A stretch of 64,000 nucleotides of DNA from Bog-473 sp963742035 (GCA_963742035.1 CAVUKH010000001.1:1-64000); one strand, 5' to 3'; counted from the stretch's first letter, positions 36,239 to 45,047 are shown. A program made the numbers and translations. Notes: generated from the sequence alone by a model not told the origin.

Positions 36239-37597
36239 ATGGCGGGTGTTTGCGCTGCATACGATGGACGGGACATGACCAAGAGGAACGGCACTCCCCA
36301 AGAGGCAGCAGCTGACGACATCCGCTCACGTCTGCTGGACCTCGCAGCCGATCAGTTTGCTTCCGAAGGCTACGCACCGGTGTCGGTGCGTGACCTGGCC
36401 AGCACCCTTGGGCTCACCACCGGCGCCATCTACTCAAACTTCCGGAGCAAGGGCGACCTTCTGGCTGAAGTGCTTGAACGACGTGTTCGAGAAGACATGG
36501 AGCGGTCCCGCACCGACATGCCGCTCCCGCAATTCGTCCATCAGAGCTTCCTTCAACTCACAGAGCGCGCCACAATGCGAGCGCTGCTCGTTGAAGCTGC
36601 AGCGGCAGCGCGAACGGACGCTGATTTGCGTGATCATTTGAATCCGGTGCTCGGCGATCTCCTCAATCGGTGGATTGCGGACTACCGGGACTGGCAAAAA
36701 GTAAGACATGTGGATCGTGGCATCGACATGGACGCACTGGTCCGCTCCCTGTGGTCCATTGAGCTTGGAGTTGGCGTCTTGGAGGCGTTCGGTGAGACCC
36801 GCATAAAGTCGAACCGGCTCGCAACATTTGTCAGCACCTACTTGAGCGCACTGGAGACAACTGACGGTCCCAGAAAGTCCCTGCCAACTGGGCTCAGAAT
36901 GGGGAAACGTACGGTCCGCAAAGATTCGGGCAAGTCAGTTCAGGGCTCTGTCACTCCGATCGGGGCACTCCGGGATTCGCCCAAGGCGGTCGCCACTCAG
37001 TCCCGACTGATTGACGCTGCGATCGAGCTCTTTGCGTCGCGTGGATACCGAGCGGTCACTGTGCGCGACCTCGCTCGCGCCACGTCAATGACGACCGGTT
37101 CGATCTACGGCAATTTCGCCAATAAGGCGGTTCTCCTCGTTGAGGTGATTGAGGCCCGTATCGACCAAGATCTCGAGCACTTACCCACGGACCTCGTCGA
37201 ATCTGGGTCGCCGGCCGATTTGGTCGAGTACAACCTCTTGTCCTTCGCTGGCCGCGCCAAACTCCGTGCCCTGATTCTCGAAGGAGCGGCAGCAGCGCGC
37301 TCGGATGCCGAGGTGCGCCAGAGGCTGCAGAGACTTCAGGATCGCCACCTTTCAGCCTGGGCGGGCGGTCTCGAGGATCGGTTGGCCCCCAATGGCAGTC
37401 CCAGCACCGACATGAGAACGGCGGTGACAGCCGTCTGGTCAGCAGAACTCGGCCTCGGCCTCATGGAGGCACTCGGTCTGCCTACCCCATCACCCAAAGC
37501 GCTCGCGCAGACATTCAAGTCAATGTTCACCGACGCTGGTCTCAGTACGAGCGTCGGTGCTTCACCTCCGAATCCACAGAAGCGCGTCGCCCGCTAG
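36239..37597 (+). CDS. Tandem TetR-TetR transcriptional regulator (two repressors in one chain)
   Basis: The 452-residue protein contains two complete TetR units. Unit 1 (about residues 22-220) has the helix-turn-helix VSVRDLASTLGLTTGAIYSN followed by FRSKGDLLAEVLE. Unit 2 (about 245-430) has VTVRDLARATSMTTGSIYGN followed by FANKAVLLVEVIE. Both ligand halves share the pattern AxxRALxxEAAAAARxDA and WSxELGLGxxEA, so the gene arose by duplication and fusion. A basic linker of about 30 residues joins them. TetR proteins normally dimerise; this could work as an intramolecular pseudo-dimer with two different ligand sites. ATG 36275 (MTKRNG) is an alternative start. The semi-palindrome near AATAACGTTGTTAC is its likeliest target. 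Confidence 0.9.
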   Translation: MAGVCAAYDGRDMTKRNGTPQEAAADDIRSRLLDLAADQFASEGYAPVSVRDLASTLGLTTGAIYSNFRSKGDLLAEVLERRVREDMERSRTDMPLPQFVHQSFLQLTERATMRALLVEAAAAARTDADLRDHLNPVLGDLLNRWIADYRDWQKVRHVDRGIDMDALVRSLWSIELGVGVLEAFGETRIKSNRLATFVSTYLSALETTDGPRKSLPTGLRMGKRTVRKDSGKSVQGSVTPIGALRDSPKAVATQSRLIDAAIELFASRGYRAVTVRDLARATSMTTGSIYGNFANKAVLLVEVIEARIDQDLEHLPTDLVESGSPADLVEYNLLSFAGRAKLRALILEGAAAARSDAEVRQRLQRLQDRHLSAWAGGLEDRLAPNGSPSTDMRTAVTAVWSAELGLGLMEALGLPTPSPKALAQTFKSMFTDAGLSTSVGASPPNPQKRVAR

Positions 37598-37602
37598 CAG
37601 CT

Positions 37603-38448
37603 TCAACCCGCGAGAGGCGTCCCGTCGAGGCGGTGGACCGGAACTGCGAGCTCTGCCAGCAGATCAAGGCTCACATGAGTCAGCCCGGTCCGCTCAGGCG
37701 GGCAATCGCAGAGCGCGATGATTGCTTCGACCATCTCCTCCATCGATTCCACCTGGTCCTGACTCAAGGGGCCGCCAATGAGTACCTCCGCACCTTCACT
37801 CATGACGGCGGACCGGGGCTCGACGGTATTCACACGAATCTTGGACGATTCGACTTCAACGGCCAGGGCGTTTGTGAGTCGGTTGAGAGCGGCCTTCGAT
37901 GCGCCATAAATCCCAGTCGTTGAGCCCAAACGACCGGCCCGGAACGGTGGCTCCAAGAGATGCGCCGTTGCACTCGAGACGTTTACGATCCAGCCTTCGC
38001 CTCGGTTCATCATCTCGGGGAGCACCGCCTGGGCCAGATCCATTGGAGCGTGGACATTCACCTCGAAGATCAGCCTTCTCCGCTTCAAAGGAAAGTCGAT
38101 CAGTGGCTGGTAGATGGCCGCAGCTGCGTTATTGATCAAGATGTCGATTGGGCCACCAAGACCTTCTACCGCCCGAGGGACGATCGTCGATCGCTCCTCC
38201 GGATCGGTCAGATCCGCCAGAACTGCAATCGCCTTGACTCCGAATTCGCGCAACTTGTCGGTCGTCTCACGCAGGGAGCCCGCAAGGGTGGGGTGACTGT
38301 CTGCAGTCCGGGCCGTCACGGCCACGTCGGCTCCTTCGGCCGCCAGGCGCTGTGCTGTGGCCGCTCCGATACCCCGACTCGCTCCCGTCACGAGCGCTCG
38401 TCGACCAGCCAATCGATTCGGTCCAGCTCCAGTCGAGGAGTTCGTCAT
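37603..38448 (-). CDS. Short-chain dehydrogenase/reductase
   Basis: 281 residues with VTGASRGIGAATAQRL, NNAAAAIYQPL, a catalytic Ser in WIVNVSSATAHL and YGASK. The insertion before the NNA motif (FGVKAIAVLADLTDPEE) is normal. Its ATG overlaps the amidohydrolase stop by four bases. It is the last gene of the five-gene minus-strand operon that starts with MarR at 42251. Convergent with the double-TetR gene, six bases apart. Substrate unknown. Confidence 0.9.
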   Translation of the reverse strand: MTNSSTGAGPNRLAGRRALVTGASRGIGAATAQRLAAEGADVAVTARTADSHPTLAGSLRETTDKLREFGVKAIAVLADLTDPEERSTIVPRAVEGLGGPIDILINNAAAAIYQPLIDFPLKRRRLIFEVNVHAPMDLAQAVLPEMMNRGEGWIVNVSSATAHLLEPPFRAGRLGSTTGIYGASKAALNRLTNALAVEVESSKIRVNTVEPRSAVMSEGAEVLIGGPLSQDQVESMEEMVEAIIALCDCPPERTGLTHVSLDLLAELAVPVHRLDGTPLAG

Positions 38449-39659
38449 GCCCGCGTGAAGGCCGGAGAGCGGTTGCCCTCAGGGATGCCCACGAAGGGTT
38501 CGGAAAGCTCTTCGAAAGTGGGTCCAACCCTTTGCGCAAGCGGGTTGAGCCGAGCCATGTCGAAGTCGTAGACCTTCGCTGCGTTGCCGCCAAGGATCTG
38601 TTGGAGCTCGTCCCTGGGTGTGCCGGGAAAGGCGCGGCGCAGCCCCTCTCGGGTGTGCGGATAGGTGGATTCGTCGTGTGGGTAGTCGCTCCCCCACATG
38701 AACCGATCCACGCCAATGTCTTCCCGCGACGCAGCCTCTCCCGGCGACGGGAAGCTCACTCCAACCCAGCAGTTTCGCTTGAAGTATTCGCTTGGCTTGA
38801 GGGGCAGGACCCTGTCGGAGTCGTACTTGAGCTCGCCGATCCGTCCGACGGATTTCATTTGGCCGTGATAGGAATCGAGTTGGGCCAGCAGGGGCCCGAT
38901 CCAGGATGCTCCCTGCTCGGTGAGGACGAAGCGGAGCTCCGGGAATCGTTCGAACACGCCGCCCACAAGCATCTGAGTCAGCGGGCGCCGAGAGAAGAAG
39001 GTCGTCTCAGCGATCCAAAGGATCCCGGCTGCTTCGTAGGGTCCATAGTCGGGCATCCCCGCGCCGCCGGAATGAGTGTTGACCACCACGCCCAGTTCCT
39101 CACAGACGGCCCAGAGTGGATCATGGTCAGGGGCATAGAGCGGTTTTATGTGCTTCATGTCGTCTGGCACCGGCTGCACCAGCACGCCACCTCGCAGGCC
39201 GTGCTCATGACACCATCTGACGTCTGCGATGGCGTCATCCAGGTTGTTCAGAAATATCTGCCCAATGCCTGCTCGCCTGTCAGCCTGTCCGGCGCACCAA
39301 TCCGCCAACCAACGGTTGTGAGCCCGGACTCCTGCCAGCCGAAGCTCGTAGTCTTCGGGCTCCGGCGGTCGCGCAACAACGGCACCCGTTGGAAAGAAGG
39401 GCGGAATGGTATTGGGAAACAGAACTTCGGCGACGACCCCATCGGCTTCGAGCTCGGCCAACCTGCGGTCGTCGTCCCAGTTCCTGTTTCGAGTCCCACC
39501 GGTCAAGTCTTTGAATGGATTGCTGTAGCGACCACGCCACGCATCGAACTCGTCGAGATACCTCGACTCAAGATATGAGCGGTACTGGTCATGGTTACCA
39601 CCGGCGTGGCCGTCGGCGGAGATCAGGATCAGGCGATCCGCATTTTGCTTCTCGTTCAT
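38445..39659 (-). CDS. Amidohydrolase family protein (ACMSD-like, amidohydro-rel/Amidohydro_2)
   Basis: 404 residues when started at ATG 39659, which overlaps the preceding aminotransferase-like stop as ATGA; a longer frame to 39836 would run into that gene. The N-terminal ILISADGHAGG resembles the metal-binding start of this family, with VVNTHSGGAG, a conserved ERFPELRFVLTEQG segment and C-terminal RFMWGSDYPHDESTYPHT with the metal-binding Asp. Members decarboxylate or hydrolyse aromatic and cyclic acids. Similar stand-alone genes are frequent in actinobacterial sterol and aromatic gene clusters. Specific reaction unknown. Confidence 0.88.
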   Translation of the reverse strand: MNEKQNADRLILISADGHAGGNHDQYRSYLESRYLDEFDAWRGRYSNPFKDLTGGTRNRNWDDDRRLAELEADGVVAEVLFPNTIPPFFPTGAVVARPPEPEDYELRLAGVRAHNRWLADWCAGQADRRAGIGQIFLNNLDDAIADVRWCHEHGLRGGVLVQPVPDDMKHIKPLYAPDHDPLWAVCEELGVVVNTHSGGAGMPDYGPYEAAGILWIAETTFFSRRPLTQMLVGGVFERFPELRFVLTEQGASWIGPLLAQLDSYHGQMKSVGRIGELKYDSDRVLPLKPSEYFKRNCWVGVSFPSPGEAASREDIGVDRFMWGSDYPHDESTYPHTREGLRRAFPGTPRDELQQILGGNAAKVYDFDMARLNPLAQRVGPTFEELSEPFVGIPEGNRSPAFTRA

Positions 39660-40867
39660 GAGAGGAACTCCTCGGCCATGGCCCAGATGTAGTCGATGTC
39701 GTCGTCGCCTAGAGCGTGGTTGGATGGCAGGACGAGACCTTGTTCCATCACTGCGTCTGCGTTCGGGAGCCCGCCCAATGGAACTCTGTGCGGGACCTTG
39801 TTGAAAGCCGGCTGCCTGGTTGCGTTTCCGGTCCACACCATCCGAGTGTCAACACCGTTGGATTCCATGTGGCGTTGGAACTCCGAGCGGCGGATACCGG
39901 AGTCGGGGCGTATCAAGACGGGAAACATGTGCCAGGCGGTGTCTAGTCCCGGAGTGGTTCGAGGCAGCGTAAACACATCAGCCCTTCGGCTGAAGTACTC
40001 ACTCAAGCGAGCGAAGTTGCGCTTACGGGCTTCAAGGTTGTCTCCTAGCTTCTGAAGCTGTACCAGACCAAATGCAGCTGACAGCTCCGACGGCTCGAAG
40101 TTCCATCCGACCTCATCGAAAATGAACAGATTGTCGTACTCGAGACCATCATCCAATGATGAGAAGAAGCGGTCCGCGCTTCCCTTCTTCGATCCGAAGA
40201 GCTGCACTTCCGACCGGCGACCCCATCGGCGAAGCAAGAGGCAGCGATCGGCCAGTTCATCGTCGTCTATGCACACCATTCCACCCGTCCCCGCTGCTGT
40301 GATGATGTGACTCAGAGCGAAGGAGGTGACCGAGATGTCGGACCGGGCGCCGGTGGGCGCTCCGCGGAGAGTCGATCCGAGGGCATCGCAGGAGTCCTCC
40401 ACAACCGCCAGACCGTGCTCATCAGCTATGGCGCGGATGTCGTCCCAGTCCGGTGCGTTGCCGATGAGGTTGGGGATCAGCACTGCTTTCGTCTTTGGCC
40501 CGACCATTTCCGCGATTCCGGCGACATCGACGTTAAATGTGTCCAGCTCGACGTCGACAAATGCCGGTACCACCCCCGCTCTCACGAGCGGTGCGATGTC
40601 CGTGGAGAAGGTCACGGCTGAGGTGATGACCTCGTCACCCGGTGCCAGATTCAGTAGCTCGATCGCCAGATACAGGGCAGATGACCCTGAATTGCACATG
40701 ACACCACGGCGTTTTCCAAACAGAGCCGCTATCTCGGACTCAAATTCACGCACGTTCTTGCCAATGCGAAGCGCTTGGGGACCCGCCTCAAGCACTGCGA
40801 CAACCGCATCCACCTCCCGCTGGTCGTGCACACTTCCGGCGTACGGAATCCGACGTCCAACGGTCAC
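39656..40867 (-). CDS. DegT/DnrJ-family PLP enzyme with His for Lys (ColD/E1-like dehydratase type)
   Basis: 403 residues with the fold-type I motifs MCNSGSSALYLAIELL, VVEDSCDALGSTLRG and TSFALSHIITAAGTGG. In ordinary DegT aminotransferases the sixth residue of the SFxxxK motif is the PLP-binding lysine; here it is His, as in ColD and the 3-dehydrases E1/RfbH. EDSCDALG also matches that branch (CDALG). The Fe-S cysteines of E1 are absent after the RRWGR segment, so it looks closer to ColD. Those enzymes remove the C3 hydroxyl of NDP-4-keto-6-deoxysugars. Four-base overlaps with amidohydrolase genes on both sides are an unusual setting. The true substrate is open. Confidence 0.82.
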   Translation of the reverse strand: MTVGRRIPYAGSVHDQREVDAVVAVLEAGPQALRIGKNVREFESEIAALFGKRRGVMCNSGSSALYLAIELLNLAPGDEVITSAVTFSTDIAPLVRAGVVPAFVDVELDTFNVDVAGIAEMVGPKTKAVLIPNLIGNAPDWDDIRAIADEHGLAVVEDSCDALGSTLRGAPTGARSDISVTSFALSHIITAAGTGGMVCIDDDELADRCLLLRRWGRRSEVQLFGSKKGSADRFFSSLDDGLEYDNLFIFDEVGWNFEPSELSAAFGLVQLQKLGDNLEARKRNFARLSEYFSRRADVFTLPRTTPGLDTAWHMFPVLIRPDSGIRRSEFQRHMESNGVDTRMVWTGNATRQPAFNKVPHRVPLGGLPNADAVMEQGLVLPSNHALGDDDIDYIWAMAEEFLS

Positions 40868-41733
40868 GATCGTTTTCCCAGCTTGAACACCCGCATCGCG
40901 TTCTCACGTAAGAACAGAGGCCAGACGTGGTCACGGAATGGAACGTTTGGCATCTCGCTGAAGATCCGGTCGAGGCTGAGGCCCATCGGGTAGTACCCCG
41001 CGTACATGATCTTTTCGGCACCCCTGCTGTTGGCGTAGTCCACAATTGCCTTCGGGTAGTACTTGGGCGCGAAGGCCGACGTCATGTAGAAGAGGCCGGG
41101 CCATTTCAGCATCAGCTTGACCGCCAAGTCTTCCCAAGGTTCGGCGCCGTGGCGCATCACGATGCGAAGGTCTGGGAAGTCGTAGCAGACCTGGTCGAAA
41201 TGCATCACGTCCTGACAGGCCGAAGGAACCCTGGGCCCGGCAATACCGGCATTGACGACGATCGGAATGTCGAGGTCCACACAGGTCTGATAAAGGGCGT
41301 AGTAGCGGCGGTCGCTCACGGGCACCTGGGGATTACATCCGGCTGGAAATGTGGTGACGGCGACGATGCCGTGTGCGGCGTGCGCCTCTCGAATACGCCG
41401 GACTGCTCCCCCGATGTCGTTCGGGTCGACTTCGAGGCTTGCGACAAAGCGCTCGGGGTACTGCTGCAGAGCCACAGCTGAGGCTGCGTTGCCGAGGCCA
41501 ATCAAGCCGATTTCGACTCCATTTTTGTCCATGGCAGCCAATGTCACCTCGAGAGGATCCTCCTCGTCTTCAAGACGATTGGGCACATCCTTGAACATGT
41601 ACTCAGCGGGGAATTCCATCCGCTGGCTTTCCTCGTCCTTCGCCAACGCGCGCAAAGATTCGTAGTTTGCACGCGCATCAGCCTTCGGAAACCCGATCAT
41701 TAGATCGACGATTCCAATCTCTGTGGGCATCAT
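40864..41733 (-). CDS. Amidohydrolase family protein
   Basis: 289 residues of the Amidohydro_2 type. Recognisable stretches are AAMDKNGVEIGLIGLGNAAS, FVASLEVDPNDIGGAVRRIR, IVVNAGIAGPR and DFPDLRIVMRHGAEPWEDLA. The N-terminal HxH is missing (IGIVDLMIGFP) and the C-terminal Asp motif reads KIMYAGYYPMGLSLDRIF, so metal ligands are reduced and the enzyme may be non-hydrolytic. Overlaps the MarR stop and the DegT start by four bases each. Second gene of the marR-amidohydrolase-DegT-amidohydrolase-SDR operon. Confidence 0.82.
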   Translation of the reverse strand: MMPTEIGIVDLMIGFPKADARANYESLRALAKDEESQRMEFPAEYMFKDVPNRLEDEEDPLEVTLAAMDKNGVEIGLIGLGNAASAVALQQYPERFVASLEVDPNDIGGAVRRIREAHAAHGIVAVTTFPAGCNPQVPVSDRRYYALYQTCVDLDIPIVVNAGIAGPRVPSACQDVMHFDQVCYDFPDLRIVMRHGAEPWEDLAVKLMLKWPGLFYMTSAFAPKYYPKAIVDYANSRGAEKIMYAGYYPMGLSLDRIFSEMPNVPFRDHVWPLFLRENAMRVFKLGKRS

Positions 41734-42251
41734 GCGGACCGCACCCGCCCCGATGCATCGCTCTCGGAGTGCTCACTCCTGTAGGAGACCTGACGCAGTC
41801 CATCAACGAGACGTGGAAGCAGATCGGCGAGTCGCCTCTGATCAGTGTCCGACCAATCCGATAAGACATCCGACATGTGACGCTCGGCGACGAGACTCAA
41901 CTTTCGCCTGACCTCAGCGCCAGCCGGTGTCACTCGAACGAGTACCGCACGGCCATCGTCCGAGTCCTTATTCCGGGTAACCAAGCCTTCGGCTTCGAGT
42001 TGGCCGATCTGCCTGCCCGTTGCCGCCGGATCCATTTCGGTGAGACGCGCCAGCTCGCCGATCTGAATCCCATCCTCTTCCTGGATCCTTCGCAGCAATT
42101 GGAATCCGGGTTGGGAGATCACGACCCCAGCCGCAGCCGCCCGGCGTTGATGCACCTTCCTACTGGCGTTGAGACGAAACAGCTGCTCAAGGGAGCGTTC
42201 GATCGCCCCAAGGCCGGCTTCATCAAGATCGGTGGAAGTGGACACGAACAT
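41730..42251 (-). CDS. MarR-family regulator
   Basis: 173 residues with a winged helix: EEDGIQIGELARLTEMDPAA, GRQIGQLEAEGLVTRNKDSD, DGRAVLVRVTPAG. First gene of a five-gene operon, all joined by four-base overlaps. Upstream is a promoter TTGACA-N18-TAAGAT (42288-42259) overlapping an inverted repeat at 42267-42291, which suggests autorepression. The start point would fall almost on the ATG, so the mRNA has little or no leader. Confidence 0.87.
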   Translation of the reverse strand: MFVSTSTDLDEAGLGAIERSLEQLFRLNASRKVHQRRAAAAGVVISQPGFQLLRRIQEEDGIQIGELARLTEMDPAATGRQIGQLEAEGLVTRNKDSDDGRAVLVRVTPAGAEVRRKLSLVAERHMSDVLSDWSDTDQRRLADLLPRLVDGLRQVSYRSEHSESDASGRVRSA

Positions 42252-42258
42252 GACGGGA

Positions 42259-42291
42259 TCTTAGAGATAGTTGTATGAGTCTGTCAATTAT
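42259..42291 (-). promoter_or_regulatory. Promoter and inverted repeat before the MarR-led operon
   Basis: On the minus strand TTGACA (42288-42283), 18 bases, TAAGAT (42264-42259). ATAGTTG (42267-42273) and CAATTAT (42285-42291) are inverted arms with one mismatch, 11 bases apart, a spacing seen for MarR dimers. The region between 42252 and 42326 holds nothing else. Confidence 0.45.
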
Positions 42292-42326
42292 ATCCCCTCG
42301 ACCGAGCTGAACCGATTGGGGTGCGA

Positions 42327-42794
42327 TCAGTCGAAAACGAAATGGGTCGCCGACCTGAAGACCTGTGAGTCGGCGAAATCGAGCATCAGCCTCAACTCGG
42401 ATAACCGCCAACGATTTTCCTCGTGTCGAACTGATCCAAGGCAGATTCCACTGGCGAGAGGCGCGACGCCACCACCGACGATCTGCGTCACGAAGATGTA
42501 GGAGCGAAATCTCGAGTCGCCTTCTTCGGTACCGATCAGATGAATGTTCGTACCGTTGTGCCGTAACGGGTAGGGGCTCTGCTCCCGGTGCTCGACATTC
42601 CAGGCCACTACGGCATCACGCCCGCTGACGTCGGCGGTCACGAACTCCTCAAATGCGGTCGCTTCGGAATCGCTCCGACACGAGAAGTGGGCATCGTGGG
42701 TGAAGTAGTCCGACCACGAATCAAAGTTGCCCTGGTCATAGTCAAACCACCAGCCCGCGAGCAGGCTTTGCACGTCGCCTAGAGACGCCCCCAT
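42327..42794 (-). CDS. SnoaL-like (NTF2-fold) protein
   Basis: 155 residues with the pattern of the SnoaL_4/NTF2-like superfamily: an N-terminal LAGWWFDYDQGNFDSWSDYF, TADVSGRDAVVAW, HNGTNIHLIG, a beta-rich middle and WRLSELRLMLDF. Members act as small isomerases, dehydratases or beta subunits of ring-hydroxylating dioxygenases. No dioxygenase alpha subunit is nearby, so an isomerase/dehydratase or binding role is more likely. It follows the amidohydrolase gene by 21 bases and is probably in its operon. Confidence 0.78.
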   Translation of the reverse strand: MGASLGDVQSLLAGWWFDYDQGNFDSWSDYFTHDAHFSCRSDSEATAFEEFVTADVSGRDAVVAWNVEHREQSPYPLRHNGTNIHLIGTEEGDSRFRSYIFVTQIVGGGVAPLASGICLGSVRHEENRWRLSELRLMLDFADSQVFRSATHFVFD

Positions 42795-42815
42795 TCAGCT
42801 ACTCCTCCACACTCG

Positions 42816-44006
42816 TCACGCGCTGATGGGATCGCTCATGCGTTGAAAACACTCAACCAGGTTTCCGCCTAAGAACGCGGCCTTGGCCTCCTGTGGCACG
42901 GAAGCAAGCTCCTTGTCGTAGTGGCCCATCGGATCACCACTGCCCTCGAAATGTGGGTAGTCGGATGAGAACACGGGGACGTCGGGAAGGAAGTCCAAGG
43001 TCGGATTAGGTAGTTCGTGAGCAACGGGAAGCGGCGTCACGCGGATGTTCCGCCGCACGTACTCAGCTGGTGTGAGTGGCCACTTGTACTTGCCGATCAG
43101 GAGAGGGCTCAGGCCAGGCTGGGCCAGCGCGTCCATGCGGAATGTTGCGGGCGTAATCCAATCGATCCCATGTTCGGCAAACAGAACCGTGAGTGTTGGG
43201 TGTCGCTCGAACACGCCACCGAGGACCATCGCGTTGAGGAACACCTGAGCCTGCTGAGACGGCTGCAATACCGAGATCACCCGGATGATGGCCGGGTCGT
43301 CGATGTTGGCCCAAGTTGGGTGGTAAATGGCAGGGCTGAGCCCGACGTGGACAATCGGCATCATGCCCAGGTCAGTCACGGCCGACCAGAGGCGGTCGTA
43401 GTCAGGGTGGTTCGGCGGTATCTCGCCCGTCGGTTCGGAGGGCAGCAGAAAAGTCCGGCTGCCTCGCTGGCGCATCCTGGTCAGCTCCCGGATGGTCCAG
43501 TCCAAGTCTTCGAAGCGAACAGTGGTTGCCAACATGAGCCGATCGGGCGTGTCCGACAGGCGGTCCGACATCCACGTATTGACCGCTTCGAGCGCGTCCA
43601 TGCCAAGCCCGGGGTCGGTGATCGCTCGTGCAAGCGTGTACGCAGTACCGCTGATCACGTTCTGGATGTCGATGCCCTGCTCGTTCATCCATGTGACACG
43701 GCCGGCGGTGTCCTGGAGCTCGAGGTGTTGGTTTGATCCCGGGTATCCAACGTCGGGCCCCCGATGCGGGTCGTAGAGCATCCGCATACCGTCTGTGACG
43801 AGCCGATCCATCGGCATTCGCTTCTCCCGAGGCACACTCCGCAGAAGGTCGTCTGAGACGAACCAGGCAAACATCTCGGGCGTCGCCATGGCGAAGCGCG
43901 GGTCATCGGTGGGATAGAGCTCTGGGAGTCTGTCTCGGAGCTTCGGGAACTCGTCGAGCCAGTCGTGCGCAGGCTCAAAGTGGGAGTCGATGTCGATGAC
44001 GGGAAT
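42816..44006 (-). CDS. Amidohydrolase family protein, probable ATT start
   Basis: An Amidohydro_2 protein with GVFERHPTLTVLFAEHG, MDALEAVNTW and PVFSSDYPHFEGSGDP (metal-binding Asp). The first ATG in frame is 43889, but the frame continues upstream and encodes PVIDIDSHFEPAHDWLDEFP, exactly the N-terminus this family needs. No ATG, GTG or TTG precedes it in frame. The ATT at 44006 stands after AGGAAAGG at good spacing. It is the likely start, giving 396 residues, unless a small indel hides a normal one. The promoter with operator E is 25-55 bases upstream. Divergent from the second PhyH gene. Confidence 0.8.
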   Translation of the reverse strand: MPVIDIDSHFEPAHDWLDEFPKLRDRLPELYPTDDPRFAMATPEMFAWFVSDDLLRSVPREKRMPMDRLVTDGMRMLYDPHRGPDVGYPGSNQHLELQDTAGRVTWMNEQGIDIQNVISGTAYTLARAITDPGLGMDALEAVNTWMSDRLSDTPDRLMLATTVRFEDLDWTIRELTRMRQRGSRTFLLPSEPTGEIPPNHPDYDRLWSAVTDLGMMPIVHVGLSPAIYHPTWANIDDPAIIRVISVLQPSQQAQVFLNAMVLGGVFERHPTLTVLFAEHGIDWITPATFRMDALAQPGLSPLLIGKYKWPLTPAEYVRRNIRVTPLPVAHELPNPTLDFLPDVPVFSSDYPHFEGSGDPMGHYDKELASVPQEAKAAFLGGNLVECFQRMSDPISA

Positions 44007-44030
44007 CGTGGGCCACCTTTCCTCGTGACG

Positions 44031-44060
44031 ATCATACCTAATCAGATAACGTTGTTACAA
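44031..44060 (-). promoter_or_regulatory. Promoter with operator site E in its spacer
   Basis: On the minus strand TTGTAA (44060-44055), 18 bases, TATGAT (44036-44031). Operator E, GATAACGTTGTTAC on the plus strand (44045-44058), lies between them, so a bound protein would block the promoter. The divergent PhyH gene starts at 44123 and may be controlled too. Confidence 0.55.
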
Positions 44061-44122
44061 GACGGTCTTCGGATTGGCTCACCAGATACGGAGAAGGGCA
44101 GGACCATTTGGATGGTCGCGAC

Positions 44123-44959
44123 ATGAATTCGTGGACCCAGGAGTTCCTTGAGACCGGGATGTGCGTGGTTGAGGATGCCCTGTCCTCAGAATTCTGCGAA
44201 CAGGTCATTGACCGGCGCCTGTCCGATATAGGCGTCGATGAGTCGGACTCTCGAACCTGGCCTCGCGGCTGGCAGAACTTGCCTGCGACGACGGCCTTCC
44301 CGCTCGAAGAGGTCGCGCCGTCCGCAGCCGAAGCACTCTTTGAGTTAGTCGGGCCTCCTCGCGACCTCAAGTTCTATGGTCTGCCAGACAACCTCATCAT
44401 CAACTTCCCTGATGACCCCGAGAACTGGTGGGCGCCCGAGGACAAGGGTGCCGCAGGCGCACACTGGCACAAGGACGGGGACTGGTTTCGACACTTTCTC
44501 GACAGTCCCGAGCAGGGAATGCTCGGGATCATCTTTTGGCGCGATGTGACCGAACGGCAGGGTCCGACCTATTTGCTCAGCGATTCCATCCCGGCGGTCG
44601 CACGACTCCTTGCGGTCCATCCGGAAGGTCTTGCCCCCCCGCTTCCGCTCGACGATGTCGTTGGGCAATCGCAAAGACCAATACCCCTGACCGGTCGCCA
44701 AGGCACGATCGTCTGGGCACATCCGTTTCTGGTGCACAGCGCATCGGTCAATGCGACAAACACGCTCCGAATCATCTCGAACACCTCGGTCATGCTTCAA
44801 GCGCCCCTTCAACTCGACCAGAGCGACGGAACGCCTCTCGAGCGTTCCGTCCTCCGGGCTTTGGGCGTTGCAAAGCTTGACTGGAAGGTTCAGGGAGAGC
44901 GCGGGCACGTTGTCTCGGCCCGAGAACGTGCATGGAGCGAACCCGGAGACACTGCGTAG
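44123..44959 (+). CDS. PhyH-family Fe(II)/2-oxoglutarate dioxygenase-like protein
   Basis: 278 residues (283 if TTG 44108 is used). N-terminal FLETGMCVVEDALSSEFCEQ is typical of phytanoyl-CoA dioxygenase-like enzymes. The metal HxD is HWHKDGDW; the distal His and the Arg are in WAHPFLVHSASVNATNTLRI. It should hydroxylate a small molecule using 2-oxoglutarate and O2. Unlike the protein at 10.1 kb it has no long N-terminal extension. It diverges from the amidohydrolase gene and shares the operator-E region. Converges on the acyl-CoA ligase gene. Confidence 0.83.
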   Translation: MNSWTQEFLETGMCVVEDALSSEFCEQVIDRRLSDIGVDESDSRTWPRGWQNLPATTAFPLEEVAPSAAEALFELVGPPRDLKFYGLPDNLIINFPDDPENWWAPEDKGAAGAHWHKDGDWFRHFLDSPEQGMLGIIFWRDVTERQGPTYLLSDSIPAVARLLAVHPEGLAPPLPLDDVVGQSQRPIPLTGRQGTIVWAHPFLVHSASVNATNTLRIISNTSVMLQAPLQLDQSDGTPLERSVLRALGVAKLDWKVQGERGHVVSARERAWSEPGDTA

Positions 44960-45047
44960 CACTCAGCTGAATCATGGAAAGACGAGATGGGCCGCAAGAG
45001 CCCGCCGGGCACACCTCCTCCCTGGACACTCCCGGTATTCAAGTTGG

